Counted from the stretch's first letter, positions 23,877 to 33,564 are shown. The stretch is DNA of 41,389 nucleotides from a candidate division Kazan bacterium RBG_13_50_9 (GCA_001772255.1 META01000003.1:183745-225133), one strand, 5' to 3'. Numbers and translations are program-made. Notes: a model not told the origin generated them from the letters alone.

Positions 23877-24578
23877 ATGGATAGTAACACCCGGAAACAG
23901 GATGTGCTCAAGGTACTTATCGAGACCTTTGTGCATACTAACCAACCAGTCGGCTCAGTGCAGGTTGCCGAGCAGCTGCCCTACGAAGTGAGTTCAGCAA
24001 CAGTTCGCAATGATATGGCCGAGATGACCGAACTGGGCTTACTTGAGCAACCGCACACTTCAGCGGGGAGAGTACCTACCGATCTGGGCTACCGGCACTA
24101 TGTGAAACGGCTGACTCGAGAGCGTAAAGAACTAAGCCAACATCAGCGTGAGGTTCTATCTCGGCATTTTAGGAATTTGAGAAATCTGCAGGAGAAGTAT
24201 CGGGTGGCGGCTAGGCTCTTGGCAGAGCTCTCGGGCAATGTCGGGTTTTTGATGGACGATACTAGAAATGTATATCTTTCCGGCTTTAGCAATATGGCCC
24301 GGCTCCCGGAGTTTTCGGACGAGTCCTTTAGGGTCAAATTAATGGAGGCGCTAGAGCACCCAGAGGAGTTAGTCCAGAACCTCGCGGGCACGATCAGGCC
24401 CGGGGGCATGAATGTCCTGATCGGGGATAGCCCGCGGATGAAGAAGGCTACGATCGTCATCTCTAATTTTGGCCCCCAAGGGAAAAGGGTGATCAGTATC
24501 ATCGGGCCGACCCGGATGCACTATAGAAAGGCGTTACCCCTGATCGAATATATGAAGGAGATATTAGATGAAATGTAA
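23877..24578 (+). CDS. hrcA: Heat-inducible transcription repressor HrcA (short form)
   Basis: The winged-helix N-terminus (KQDVLKVLIETFVHTNQPVGS and SSATVRNDMAEMTELGLLEQPHTSAGRVPT) is unmistakable. The repressor binds CIRCE and uses GroE or refolding state as a sensor in other bacteria. The protein has 233 residues against about 340 in Bacillus; the central insertion and part of the dimer domain are missing, while the C-terminal VISIIGPTRMHYRKALPLIEY is kept. The start ATG at 23877 is fixed by the promoter. grpE starts three bases after its stop. Confidence 0.94.
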   Translation: MDSNTRKQDVLKVLIETFVHTNQPVGSVQVAEQLPYEVSSATVRNDMAEMTELGLLEQPHTSAGRVPTDLGYRHYVKRLTRERKELSQHQREVLSRHFRNLRNLQEKYRVAARLLAELSGNVGFLMDDTRNVYLSGFSNMARLPEFSDESFRVKLMEALEHPEELVQNLAGTIRPGGMNVLIGDSPRMKKATIVISNFGPQGKRVISIIGPTRMHYRKALPLIEYMKEILDEM

Positions 24579-24580
24579 TT

Positions 24581-25108
24581 ATGGACAAGAAGCAGAGCAA
24601 AAAAGCAGATAAGCTATCAGGCCTGCCTACCAGTGGAAAGGATGACCGACCCGTCGATTGGGAGAACATCGCTAAACGGGCGCTGGCCGATCTAGATAAC
24701 TATAAAAAGCATCAAGAGAAACTTAGAGGCGAGTTAACGCAGTTTATGAACTTGGCACTTCTAGCTCGTGTGCTTGATATCTACGACGATCTTAAACGGA
24801 TGCTGGCTGCTATCCAGAGCACTAAGTTAGATCCAGCCACTATTCCGGCCGAGGTGGTTAGTTGCCAGAAGAGCGCGCTGGATGGGATAGTCAATATCTT
24901 AAAGAAGTTTACCGAGGTATTTAAAGCTGAGGGCCTGGAGCCCATCGAGGTGAAGCCGGGCGATAAGTTTGACCCCGCTACAATGGAAGCCATCTCGCAC
25001 GAAGAGCACGCCGAATATAAAGATGATGCGGTGATCGAACAGTTCGAAGCCGGACTAAAGTATCAAGACAGAGTATTAAAACCCGCTAAGGTCCGAGTGG
25101 GGAAATAA
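24581..25108 (+). CDS. grpE: Nucleotide exchange factor GrpE
   Basis: The protein has 175 residues. A Lys-rich N-terminus leads into a long helix (WENIAKRALADLDNYKKHQEK...) and the head domain with the family ending EAGLKYQDRVLKPAKVRVGK. It releases ADP from DnaK. It starts three bases after hrcA. A GGGGAA/TTCCCC hairpin spans its stop codon. Confidence 0.93.
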   Translation: MDKKQSKKADKLSGLPTSGKDDRPVDWENIAKRALADLDNYKKHQEKLRGELTQFMNLALLARVLDIYDDLKRMLAAIQSTKLDPATIPAEVVSCQKSALDGIVNILKKFTEVFKAEGLEPIEVKPGDKFDPATMEAISHEEHAEYKDDAVIEQFEAGLKYQDRVLKPAKVRVGK

Positions 25109-25120
25109 TTCCCCAGGAGG

Positions 25121-25149
25121 ATCCCGCCCTCACTTGTGTATGGCGGGAT
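25121..25149 (+). promoter_or_regulatory. Hairpin in the grpE-dnaK gap
   Basis: ATCCCGCC and GGCGGGAT are perfect 8-base arms with a 13-base loop. No T-run follows, so it is more likely an mRNA processing or stability element that sets DnaK levels apart from GrpE than a full terminator. Confidence 0.5.
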
Positions 25150-25215
25150 GAGAGGCGAGTCGAACGGATCTATAAAATAATAATTTCAGCGTAAGAGTAA
25201 GTAAAGGAGTGAGTT

Positions 25216-27117
25216 ATGAATAAAATCATTGGGATCGATTTGGGGACAACCAATAGTGCGGTTGCAGTAATGCGCGGCGGCAAGGCCGAAGTAATTCCTT
25301 CCGCTGAAGGAGGCAGGACGGTCCCCTCGATCGTGGCCGTTAATAAGGCCGGCGAGAGATTGGTAGGCCAACTGGCCAAACGCCAGGCGGTGACTAATCC
25401 GGAGAACACAGTCTTTTCGGTTAAGCGTTTTATTGGGCGTACCTTTGATGACCCCGAGGCCCAGAAAGACGTAAAGACCGCGCCATACAAGATAAAGAAG
25501 TCTAATGGCGGGATAGCGGTGGAGATGGGGGGCAAGGACTACACGCCGCAGGAGATCTCCGCCTTTGTGCTGCAAAAGATAAAAGCCGACGCCGAGGCTT
25601 ACTTAGGCGAGAAAGTGACCGAAGCGGTAATTACCGTGCCAGCTTACTTTGACGACAGCCAGCGGCAAGCTACTAAAGATGCCGGGCAGATAGCGGGGCT
25701 CACGGTCAAAAGGATTATCAATGAACCGACTGCTGCCACACTGGCTTACGGCTTGGACAAGAAAAAGAATGAAAAGATCGTGGTCTATGACTTGGGTGGC
25801 GGCACCTTTGATGTGTCGGTCTTAGAGATTGGTGATTCCGAAGGGGAAGCGGTATTTGAGGTGAAGGCCACACGAGGCGATACTCATCTGGGTGGCGATG
25901 ACTTTGACCAGAGGATAATGGCCTGGATAGGGGAGGAGTTTAAGAAAGATCAGGGGATCGATTTGACTTCCGATAAGCTGGCGCTGCAGCGGCTTAAAGA
26001 AGCAGCCGAAAAAGCTAAGCAGGAGCTCTCTAGCTCCAGCGAAACGGAGATAAACATTCCTTTTGTGACTGCCGATGAGTCGGGCCCTAAGCATCTGGTA
26101 ATGAAGTTGACGCGGGCTAAGCTGGAGCAGTTAGTAGGAGATCTGATCGAAAAAACTATTCCTCACACCGAACAGGCGCTTAAAGATTCCGGGATGAGCA
26201 AGAGTGATATTAATGAGGTCATCTTGGTTGGCGGCATGACCCGAATGCCGGCGGTTAGAGAAACCGTTAAGAAATTCTTTGGTAAGGAACCTAATCATAG
26301 TGTGAACCCAGATGAAGCAGTAGCTATCGGTGCAGCTATTCAAGCCGGTGTACTGCAAGGCGATGTCAAAGATGTTCTCTTACTGGATGTAACCCCCCTG
26401 TCTTTGGGCATCGAGACCTTAGGCGGGGTGGCTACTAAGCTCATTGAACGCAACACCACTATTCCGACCAGCAAAACACAGGTCTTCTCCACGGCCGCGG
26501 ATAACCAGACTTCGGTAGAGATCCATGTGGTCCAGGGCGAGCGCGAAATGGCAGGGGACAACAAAACGCTCGGGCGCTTTATCTTGGATGGAATCCCGCC
26601 GGCTCCCCGCGGTATTCCGCAGATCGAGGTCAGCTTTGACATCGATGCCAATGGCATTGTGAACGTGGCAGCCAAAGATAAAGCAACCGGCAAAGAGCAG
26701 AAGATCACCATCACTGCCTCCTCAGGTCTATCTAAAGAGGAGATCGAGAAGATGGCTGCTGAGGCCGAAAAACACGCCGAGGAAGACAAAAAGAAGCGGG
26801 AGCAGGTGGATACGAAGAACCAAGCAGACAGCCTGATTTATGCTACCGAAAAGGCGATCAAGGATGCGGGCGATAAATTGGATGCCAAGATAAAAGAGGA
26901 GCTGGAGGGCAAGATCAAAACTGTTCGGGAGCTGCTGGATAAGGACGACATTGAAGCACTGAAGAAAGCTACGGAAGATTTAAGTAGCTCGCTTTCTAAG
27001 ATCGGTGAGAACCTTTACAAGCAGGCAGGGGAGAGTTCTGCTGGTCCGCAGAACGAGAGTGGCCCCCAAGATGCTAAGGAGGGTGAGTTCAGCGAAGGCG
27101 ATGGCGATAAGAAATAA
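25216..27117 (+). CDS. dnaK: Chaperone DnaK (Hsp70)
   Basis: The protein has 633 residues. The ATPase domain begins [17 protein letters not shown] and contains the phosphate motifs [17 protein letters not shown] and [13 protein letters not shown]. The substrate-binding domain includes [16 protein letters not shown] and the lid is complete, ending in an acidic, Gly/Glu-rich tail. AAAGGAG lies seven bases upstream of the ATG, a strong ribosome site. It folds and protects proteins with DnaJ and GrpE encoded in the same operon. Confidence 0.98.
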   Translation: MNKIIGIDLGTTNSAVAVMRGGKAEVIPSAEGGRTVPSIVAVNKAGERLVGQLAKRQAVTNPENTVFSVKRFIGRTFDDPEAQKDVKTAPYKIKKSNGGIAVEMGGKDYTPQEISAFVLQKIKADAEAYLGEKVTEAVITVPAYFDDSQRQATKDAGQIAGLTVKRIINEPTAATLAYGLDKKKNEKIVVYDLGGGTFDVSVLEIGDSEGEAVFEVKATRGDTHLGGDDFDQRIMAWIGEEFKKDQGIDLTSDKLALQRLKEAAEKAKQELSSSSETEINIPFVTADESGPKHLVMKLTRAKLEQLVGDLIEKTIPHTEQALKDSGMSKSDINEVILVGGMTRMPAVRETVKKFFGKEPNHSVNPDEAVAIGAAIQAGVLQGDVKDVLLLDVTPLSLGIETLGGVATKLIERNTTIPTSKTQVFSTAADNQTSVEIHVVQGEREMAGDNKTLGRFILDGIPPAPRGIPQIEVSFDIDANGIVNVAAKDKATGKEQKITITASSGLSKEEIEKMAAEAEKHAEEDKKKREQVDTKNQADSLIYATEKAIKDAGDKLDAKIKEELEGKIKTVRELLDKDDIEALKKATEDLSSSLSKIGENLYKQAGESSAGPQNESGPQDAKEGEFSEGDGDKK

Positions 27118-27158
27118 ATATCTGTTATAGTAAAGGAAGTTAAGGGGGAAAACCTTCT

Positions 27159-27872
27159 ATGCCAAAGAACAAGATAGCTTGGATCGGTCTGTCCGTGGCC
27201 TTAGTAGTAGTCTTAGCAGCGGCAGGATGCCAACCGCGCCGCCAGGTTGATCAAGAGACAGTTGATAATAGTATCTCTAATCAGGTTACGGATCAAAGCG
27301 GAGGTGCGGGTGCTGAATTCACACCCTATCCGGGGACGACCCCGCCCACTAGTGGGCTGGCCGATCCAGATGCTATCCAAGCGCAGTTAGTCAAAGAGAC
27401 TAATGATGCCACGGCCTTTATCCGTCTTATTCAGCCGGATGTGGTTCTCACCCTGGTCTCTACTAAGTACATTAACTCGTTGTCAAATTCCTTTGGCCTT
27501 TCTACCAACTACTACGTCTTCACCTCGCCAACCAATCCGGATTATTACTTTTTAGTGAATGTGCCCCGTAATGGGCTAGATCCGATGAAGAGGTTTCTGA
27601 TGCCGGTGCAGGATTTTGATCTGGATTTTGATGTCTTGCCGGTCCCGTTCGAGTATTGGAAGCTTAACTATGCTGCTGCTCTGGAACTGGCAGAGGGGCA
27701 GGGAGGAGAAGCTTTCCGGGCCCAGCATAAGACTTTTGAGACATCGGTGATCCTGGCCCGGCCAGCCGGGCAGCATCTTAATTGGTTTGTTACCTACAAA
27801 GCTACCGATGGCTCTGGCGCTAGACTGCAGGTGCAGGTAGATGCCAACACGGCGGAGGTAAGTATAATCTAA
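27159..27872 (+). CDS. Putative lipoprotein (paralog A) between dnaK and dnaJ
   Basis: The protein has 237 residues. The signal peptide (about 6-23) ends in LAAAGC, a lipobox that would be cleaved and lipidated at Cys24. The mature part starts with a Gln/Asp/Gly-rich stretch, then a compact domain of about 150 residues. Its end, LNWFVTYKATDGSG...VQVDANTAEVSII, resembles the PepSY-type pattern of a hydrophobic strand followed by an Asp-x-x-Thr turn, but this is weak. It is clearly related to the next gene. Being inside the heat-shock operon suggests an envelope stress role (inference). Confidence 0.65.
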   Translation: MPKNKIAWIGLSVALVVVLAAAGCQPRRQVDQETVDNSISNQVTDQSGGAGAEFTPYPGTTPPTSGLADPDAIQAQLVKETNDATAFIRLIQPDVVLTLVSTKYINSLSNSFGLSTNYYVFTSPTNPDYYFLVNVPRNGLDPMKRFLMPVQDFDLDFDVLPVPFEYWKLNYAAALELAEGQGGEAFRAQHKTFETSVILARPAGQHLNWFVTYKATDGSGARLQVQVDANTAEVSII

Positions 27873-27873
27873 T

Positions 27874-28515
27874 ATGAGCTACAAGAAAGTATCACTCATT
27901 TTGTTTTTAGTTTTAGCCGGTTTTGGAATCTGGTCGCTTGTAAATGTACTAGGTGATGCAGGACATTCGGGAGCGACGCCGAGCTTAGCTTCTGGCAGTA
28001 GCTTCCTGCCGTTTGACTACATTAAAGAGGAACCAACTATCCAAGAGGAGTTAAGCGAGGCGAAGGCCCGAGCTTTAACGTGGCGGGGGGACGCTAGCCT
28101 AGTCGCTATCTCTATGCGCTTCGCAGATGGGCTGGGCTACGATTTCCTGAGCCACTATAATTATGTCTTTCAATCACCAACGGAGTCGCGGAGATATTTG
28201 ATTGTGAGCAACCCTCGCATCAGCGGGCAGGTGGAACAGACGTATGGCAATAGTGACTTGTTTGACAATACGATGCCCGGGGGCTGGCAAGAGGAATTTA
28301 TGAAGATTAATTTTGTGCAGGCCTTAGAAATAGTTGAGCGTAGCGGTGGTTACTCTTTCAGAATCGATCACCCCAATGACTATACTGTGACTTTGCTATT
28401 AATCCGACCGGAGAGTGCGGTTCTAAGTTGGTATGTATCGTATGCCGATGGGGCTAATGCGGAGGAGCAAAGCTGGCAGGTCAATGCTACCAGCGGTGTA
28501 GTTGAGGCGCAGTAA
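27874..28515 (+). CDS. Membrane-anchored protein (paralog B) between dnaK and dnaJ
   Basis: The protein has 213 residues and starts one base after paralog A stops. An N-terminal helix (about 6-26) has no lipobox cysteine, so it is probably a membrane anchor. Shared features with A are YNYVFQSPT against YYVFTSPTN, KINFVQALEIVERSGG against KLNYAAALELAEGQGG, and SWYVSYADGAN near the end. No enzyme motif is seen. The domain is unrecognised; gene context ties it to the DnaK system. Confidence 0.65.
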   Translation: MSYKKVSLILFLVLAGFGIWSLVNVLGDAGHSGATPSLASGSSFLPFDYIKEEPTIQEELSEAKARALTWRGDASLVAISMRFADGLGYDFLSHYNYVFQSPTESRRYLIVSNPRISGQVEQTYGNSDLFDNTMPGGWQEEFMKINFVQALEIVERSGGYSFRIDHPNDYTVTLLLIRPESAVLSWYVSYADGANAEEQSWQVNATSGVVEAQ

Positions 28516-28574
28516 CGTGAGGAAAAAATAATTTGAAAATCGGCGGACTAGGCGGGGTTCGTTGTTTGTGAATC

Positions 28575-29669
28575 ATGAGTAAAGACTACTATAAGATATT
28601 GGGAGTTAGCCGGGGAGCGAGTCCGGATGAGATTAAACAAGCATATCGCCGGTTGGCTTTGAGATACCATCCGGATAAGACTAAAGGGGATAAGGAGGGC
28701 GAGCAGAAGTTTAAAGAGGTCAACGAGGCCTATCGAGTGCTCTCCGATCCGGCTAGGCGTAAGCAATATGACCAATTCGGCCAGACCTTTGAAGGCGCGG
28801 CTGGTGGCGGATTTGCGGGCTTTAGACCAGAGGATTTTGCACGCTTCACCCAGGATTTTGGTGATCTAGGCGGATTTGAGGACCTATTTGATGCTTTCTT
28901 TGGGGGGATGCGCGGCGGCCGCAGACGGAGCGCTGAGGATGTCCAGCGCGGGCGGGACATAGAGATCAATCTGCAGATCACTTTTGATGAGGCGGCTTTC
29001 GGTACGACCAAGCGGATCAGTGTCCCCCGGGCGGTGGCATGTGAATACTGCAAGGGGACTGGCGCCAGTGATGGGGAACTTGTTAGTTGCGATAAATGTG
29101 GGGGCCGCGGCGAGATCCGGGTAAGCCAACGCACTATTTTAGGTACATTTGCTCAAGTTCAGCTGTGTAATGTCTGTAAGGGAACGGGCAAAAAGCCGGC
29201 TCGGCCTTGCCGCCATTGCCGAGGCGAAGGGAGACATAGCCTAACTGAAAAAGTGGAAGTTAAGATCCCGGCTGGCGTAGGAAGCGGACAAACGATTAAG
29301 CTGTCCGGCGGGGGCGAGGCTGGTTTTCGGGGGAGCCGGGCTGGTGATCTTTACGTGGTGATCCAAGTTTTAGAAAGCCCTGACTTTAAGCGGAAGGGAG
29401 CTGATCTATACCGGCAGGAGACTCTTAGCTACCCCGTGGCGGTTCTAGGTGGCGAGATAAAGGTTAAAGCCTTAGAGGGCGTGCTTAAGCTTAAGGTCCC
29501 CTCAGGTACCAAGAGCGGAGAGGTGTTCCGATTAGCTGGCAAAGGTCTGCCGCGATTGGACCGCAGCGGGAACGGGGATCTATTTATTGAAGTGGAGATT
29601 GATGTGCCCCGCAGATTAACCCTTAAACAAAAACGGCTCTTAGAGGAGCTTAAAAGCGAGTTAGAATAA
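28575..29669 (+). CDS. dnaJ: Chaperone DnaJ (Hsp40)
   Basis: The protein has 364 residues. The J domain contains the HPD motif at residues 32-34, and a Gly/Phe-rich linker follows. The zinc region has four CxxCxGxG units ([32 protein letters not shown]), so it is a complete type I DnaJ. The C-terminal substrate domains are present. It stimulates the DnaK ATPase. It is separated from dnaK by the two secreted paralogs, an unusual order. Confidence 0.97.
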   Translation: MSKDYYKILGVSRGASPDEIKQAYRRLALRYHPDKTKGDKEGEQKFKEVNEAYRVLSDPARRKQYDQFGQTFEGAAGGGFAGFRPEDFARFTQDFGDLGGFEDLFDAFFGGMRGGRRRSAEDVQRGRDIEINLQITFDEAAFGTTKRISVPRAVACEYCKGTGASDGELVSCDKCGGRGEIRVSQRTILGTFAQVQLCNVCKGTGKKPARPCRHCRGEGRHSLTEKVEVKIPAGVGSGQTIKLSGGGEAGFRGSRAGDLYVVIQVLESPDFKRKGADLYRQETLSYPVAVLGGEIKVKALEGVLKLKVPSGTKSGEVFRLAGKGLPRLDRSGNGDLFIEVEIDVPRRLTLKQKRLLEELKSELE

Positions 29670-29746
29670 GGGGCGTGGGATTTACTTTAAGGGTCATTTT
29701 TGTTATGGTGAACCCAGTTTTGGGCGTTATTTAAATTCTTTAGTTC

Positions 29747-30265
29747 ATGGTACCGACTTGGGATTTAGTTCTGCTCGTTTTTTTGGGAGCTAGTGTGATC
29801 TATGGCTTTCTGATGGGTCAAGAGAAGGTTCTGATGACACTACTGGGGGCTTACGTTGGCTTAGTAATTGCTAATCAATGGGGCGCCAGTGCTTATGGGC
29901 TTCTGACTGGCGGACAGGTGACGGCCATAAGTAGTGAGTGGATAGAGGGCAACGTCTCAGTCTTTACCATCAAGGTGGTGCTGTTTGTGGCAGCCCTGTT
30001 GATCGTGGCCTTGCGGGGAGGCATGTTGGCCAGCGCCTTTGTGGGGGGCCGCGGCCTAATGGGACTAGTGGTGCAGGTAGGTTATAGTCTCTTGAGCGCA
30101 GCTCTTATTGCCGGTTCGATACTGGAATTCTTGCCAGAGGAGACTAAACTGCAGATTACGGATGGCTCGCTAATTGCTGGGCCGCTGCTAAGCTACTATT
30201 CTTGGTTGCTAGTTATGCCGGTGCTGTTGATGGCTATCGCTGGGTTTTTGAATCGAGGGGAATAA
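29747..30265 (+). CDS. Membrane protein, CvpA-like topology
   Basis: The protein has 172 residues with four or five hydrophobic helices, the first at about residues 6-22. Its general topology is like CvpA, with helices around a central soluble loop, but I do not see a firm family match. Upstream a weak promoter candidate, TTTACT-N17-TATGGT (29681-29709), would give a leader of about 30 bases. The function is unknown. Confidence 0.55.
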   Translation: MVPTWDLVLLVFLGASVIYGFLMGQEKVLMTLLGAYVGLVIANQWGASAYGLLTGGQVTAISSEWIEGNVSVFTIKVVLFVAALLIVALRGGMLASAFVGGRGLMGLVVQVGYSLLSAALIAGSILEFLPEETKLQITDGSLIAGPLLSYYSWLLVMPVLLMAIAGFLNRGE

Positions 30266-30333
30266 GCGTACGAGCGAAGGGAAAATTTAATGTAGCCTTG
30301 TAAGTGGGGCAGGGAGGAGTTGGCAAAAGTACT

Positions 30334-30723
30334 ATGGTGCGGATCAGGTTGTTTGAGTGGAGTGGTGGAAGCGATTTCTTCTACCAGTGGGGGAGGCTGA
30401 AGCGGAGAGAGCGCAATCTGTACCTATTTGTGTACGCTGTCTGGATTTTGCATGCTATTTTTTGGCTCTTGTGGATCGCCTTTATTGCTCCTAACCCCAT
30501 CGCCCTGACGGTCCCTTTGGGGGTCAGTTTGGGAGTGGTAGCCTTTCTTAAAGACTATTTGTGGCCGCTATTGAATCTGGTATTCTTGGGTTTGAACACC
30601 TGGCTGGTTTTCTTGCTGTATCCTAGGGATATCCTGGCGGCTTGGCTTTTGCTGGGGGCCTCGATATTCATCCAGCTGGTCGTGATGGGGATCACGATTT
30701 CGTTACTATTTATTGCAGTCTAA
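30334..30723 (+). CDS. Small membrane protein of unknown function
   Basis: The frame opens at a GTG (30304), whose first residues read like a P-loop (GQGGVGKST). That stretch is probably the translated ribosome-site region GGGAGGAG. I place the start at the ATG at 30334, giving 129 residues with four helices. It ends seven bases before the glycosyltransferase and probably forms a unit with it. The alternative longer start would not add a complete nucleotide-binding domain. Confidence 0.55.
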   Translation: MVRIRLFEWSGGSDFFYQWGRLKRRERNLYLFVYAVWILHAIFWLLWIAFIAPNPIALTVPLGVSLGVVAFLKDYLWPLLNLVFLGLNTWLVFLLYPRDILAAWLLLGASIFIQLVVMGITISLLFIAV

Positions 30724-30729
30724 TCGGTT

Positions 30730-31953
30730 ATGTTTGATTTTGGCCTAATCTTATTCTACCTGGGGACGTTCCTGACCTTGTTTCTGGGAATCTTTTATTT
30801 GATTACTTTCTTTGACAACAAGGCCCTGCTCCGCGACCCTAAGATCAAGCGTTTCCCGACCATTAGTATTATCGTACCGGCTTACAATGAGTCGCGGACT
30901 ATCTGCCGAACCCTGGAATCCCTAAGGGCGCTCAACTATCCTCAGAACAAATTAGAGATCATTGTGGTGAATGATGGCTCAACTGACGATACCTATGCCA
31001 TTGCCCAGAGTTTTAGGGGGGTGCGGGTATTGACTAAAACCAATGGAGGCAAGGGCAGTGCCATAAATTTTGGCTTGAGACATGCCACGAGTGAGTTAAT
31101 GGCCGTCATGGATGCTGATTCGTTTGTTAGCCGTAACGCTTTAAGAAAGATGATCGGGCACTTCCGCCGGGACTCGATCATGGCCGTTACTCCTACGCTC
31201 AAGGTGCACAACCCCAAAGGTTTTTGGCAGCAGATCCAGTATGTTGAATATCTCTTCTCTGTTCTTTTCAGAAAGATATTCGCTTTTTTGCAGAGCGTCT
31301 ATGTCACCCCCGGTCCTTTTTCTATCTATCGAAAGTCTTTTTTTGATAAGCACGGCGGCTTTGATGAAGCTAATATCACTGAGGATCTAGAGATAGCCTT
31401 AAGGATCCAATCCTTGGGGTATGAGATCGAAAACTCTATTAATGCTGAGGTTTTTACCGTTGCACCGAGTAACTTCCGCGATCTTCTGCGTCAGCGGGTA
31501 AGGTGGTATTCGGGGGTGGTCAATAACATGTGGCAGTATCGGCGGATGTTTACTCCCCGCAATGGCAACTTAGGAATCTTCGTATTGCCAGTGGCGGTCA
31601 TCTCGGTAGTGTTGGCGCTGGCTTATTTGAGTTACTATGGGATATCCTTTGCCCAAACTGTAGCTGATGGGTTCCAGCAGATGTATCTCATCAACTTTGA
31701 TATGGCTGGTGTAGCTGCTAATTACGTGGAGCACTTCTCTATCCTGCGGTGGATCAATCCTATCTCCATGCTGGCTGTGCTGCTTATCATGTTTATGCTG
31801 ATTATGTTTGGCATAGCCAAGCTGTATTCGCGCGATAAGGCCAGGGTGGGAGGGGGGTTAGTGTTATATACGTTCACCTACGGTCTCATCTTTAGCGCCT
31901 TTTGGTTTACCACCTTGGCATATAAGCTGTTTCAACTGCGAGTCCGATGGTAA
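30730..31953 (+). CDS. Processive family 2 glycosyltransferase
   Basis: The protein has 407 residues. A single N-terminal helix precedes the GT-A domain with SIIVPAYNESRTICRTLESL, IIVVNDGSTDDT and the DxD-type motif MDADSF (about 126-130). The acceptor/product motifs are TEDLEIALR (217 onward) and QRVRW (255-259), followed by C-terminal membrane helices. Such enzymes build beta-linked polysaccharides such as poly-N-acetylglucosamine or hyaluronan-like chains and export them while synthesising. The sugar cannot be read. The next gene overlaps its end. Confidence 0.9.
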   Translation: MFDFGLILFYLGTFLTLFLGIFYLITFFDNKALLRDPKIKRFPTISIIVPAYNESRTICRTLESLRALNYPQNKLEIIVVNDGSTDDTYAIAQSFRGVRVLTKTNGGKGSAINFGLRHATSELMAVMDADSFVSRNALRKMIGHFRRDSIMAVTPTLKVHNPKGFWQQIQYVEYLFSVLFRKIFAFLQSVYVTPGPFSIYRKSFFDKHGGFDEANITEDLEIALRIQSLGYEIENSINAEVFTVAPSNFRDLLRQRVRWYSGVVNNMWQYRRMFTPRNGNLGIFVLPVAVISVVLALAYLSYYGISFAQTVADGFQQMYLINFDMAGVAANYVEHFSILRWINPISMLAVLLIMFMLIMFGIAKLYSRDKARVGGGLVLYTFTYGLIFSAFWFTTLAYKLFQLRVRW

Positions 31954-32591
31954 GGAGAAAGATTGCTTACCGGAACTTTCTGTTTGCATTTATAGCCGCT
32001 CTAGTGCTGTTTTTGAGCGGCTTGTTTACAGGCCAGCAGCTGACTTCGTGGCAGGTTGAAAACATTAAGCGGTTTGAAGAGGACTTAAGGACCTCGCTGA
32101 CTAGCTTGGAGCTAAGGCAGACCTTACTTAAGCAGAACATCTGCGGCATCTCGGATTTGGGCCAGTTTAGTGCCGAGCTGAGCGATCTAGGGAAACAGCT
32201 CGCTAATCTGGAGAGCCGCTATGGCAAGGGCGACAACCGCATTTTAGAGCTCAAAGAGCCGTACTTTTTGCTGGAGATCCGCCACTACCTGCTAATGCAG
32301 GAGGCGGCCAGTCGATGCGGCCGAGATTTTGATCTCATCCTTTACTTTTACTCCAATGACCCTAAGCAGTGCGAGGAGTGTGACAACCAAGGTTACATTT
32401 TAAGCTATCTGCAGGAGAAGCTGGGCTATGACCAGGTGAAGATGTACTCTTTTGATATTAGGTCCAGCTCACCGGCGGTCCAGACCCTGGTCGAGCTGCA
32501 CCATGTTAAAAATGCCCCGCTGACAGTGGTCAATGGGGTACGTTACGATAAGTTCATAGCGCTGGAGGAAATAGAAAAACTCTTAAGCTAA
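31947..32591 (+). CDS. Membrane-anchored thioredoxin-like protein
   Basis: The protein has 214 residues. One N-terminal helix (about 10-30) is followed by a coiled-coil-rich region (about 35-90) and a C-terminal domain with YFYSNDPKQCEECDNQGYIL. The CEEC pair sits where thioredoxin folds place their redox cysteines (CxxC), and the ending VNGVRYDKFIALEEIEKLL fits a thioredoxin last strand. A redox or disulfide role in the envelope is inferred. The start overlaps the glycosyltransferase stop by seven bases. Confidence 0.65.
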   Translation: MVRRKIAYRNFLFAFIAALVLFLSGLFTGQQLTSWQVENIKRFEEDLRTSLTSLELRQTLLKQNICGISDLGQFSAELSDLGKQLANLESRYGKGDNRILELKEPYFLLEIRHYLLMQEAASRCGRDFDLILYFYSNDPKQCEECDNQGYILSYLQEKLGYDQVKMYSFDIRSSSPAVQTLVELHHVKNAPLTVVNGVRYDKFIALEEIEKLLS

Positions 32592-33553
32592 TCCAAGGCT
32601 GGAGTGGAAGGGCGGGTGATCTTTTCGACGATCCTCTCCAGCATTCTTTTTGGCATAATCCCTGCTCTAGCATGGTAGGTAGCCAGGGTCTGGCCATTGT
32701 TAGCGACTACCTCTCCAGCGATAATGCCCCCGCTGCGGTCCTGTTCGAAACGGGTGAGCCGATAATAGATGAGTTCATTCGGCTTGGGTTGGCAGTTCCA
32801 GTTGAGAGAGGCGTAGATCTGTTGGAAGACGGGGAGCTTGTCGTGGTCGGCGGGGGATTGCTGGTGGAAGTGGATATAGGCCAGTTGCCCAAATCCCTCT
32901 AAGGTTCGGGCAGCATTAAAAATGAATCCTCTCTGGTCGGGTAGCGTTAGATAGTCGTTGGGGGTAACCCGATGTAGACCTTGCAGGATTATAGCAGAGC
33001 CCCCGGGTGTCTCGGTGACGGCGTCGATAAATTGAATCTCTCGCCCCTGGGGAATAATGGTGGCGACTTGTTCCGATGTTAGCAGGATGTTAGCGGGCGT
33101 TTGATGATTGGCAGGGTTGACTTCAAACGGTCTGGGATTAGTGATGGTGTGGGTGGCAACTTTGCCCTGGATGATGTTGGTTTTATCTCTAATTAAATCA
33201 AGCCGCAGGGAACTATCGAACCAATTAGGAGCATGGCGAGATTCAAGGCAGTACACACCGGCAGGAAGTATGTCATTAATTTGCATCTCCACTTCGGTAG
33301 GCAGGCAGACAAAAGGCCCGTTATCAATAGTTACGCCTTGGCGGGTAGCATGCCGGATGTAGAGCTCCAGCATCTTGTAGGCCGGCATGAATTTAGGGCC
33401 ATCTTCAAAATGCCCACAACAGTCCTCCGCCTCAATTAGACGGCGGATTTGCTCGGTTGTGGTCTCCGCTTCAGCTGGGTTCGACCTGGGTCGCAGCTCT
33501 CCTTCCATACGAGCTATTATATGCTCTGGGAGCACCTTTTGTAAATAGTGCAT
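32588..33553 (-). CDS. Possible hotdog-fold protein (FabZ-like), function unknown
   Basis: The protein has 321 residues. The second half has features of a FabA/FabZ hotdog domain: ILLTSEQVATIIPQGREIQFIDAVTE is like the dehydratase pattern ...LLPHRxPFLxVDRV, followed by strands ending in AGEVVANNGQTLATYHARAGIMP. The first half may be a second, degenerate hotdog (VEMQINDILPAGVY). The catalytic His and Glu/Asp of dehydratases are not convincingly placed. The start is the ATG at 33553, 12 bases from the 16S promoter on the opposite strand. It could serve acyl metabolism, but the call rests on weak patterns. Confidence 0.45.
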   Translation of the reverse strand: MHYLQKVLPEHIIARMEGELRPRSNPAEAETTTEQIRRLIEAEDCCGHFEDGPKFMPAYKMLELYIRHATRQGVTIDNGPFVCLPTEVEMQINDILPAGVYCLESRHAPNWFDSSLRLDLIRDKTNIIQGKVATHTITNPRPFEVNPANHQTPANILLTSEQVATIIPQGREIQFIDAVTETPGGSAIILQGLHRVTPNDYLTLPDQRGFIFNAARTLEGFGQLAYIHFHQQSPADHDKLPVFQQIYASLNWNCQPKPNELIYYRLTRFEQDRSGGIIAGEVVANNGQTLATYHARAGIMPKRMLERIVEKITRPSTPALD

Positions 33554-33564
33554 AGGTCAGATGA

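Noticed and set aside
30304-30333. P-loop-like start (GQGGVGKST) suggesting a ParA-type ATPase
   Set aside because: It encodes only nine residues, no other nucleotide-binding motif follows, and the bases look like a purine-rich ribosome site before the ATG at 30334.
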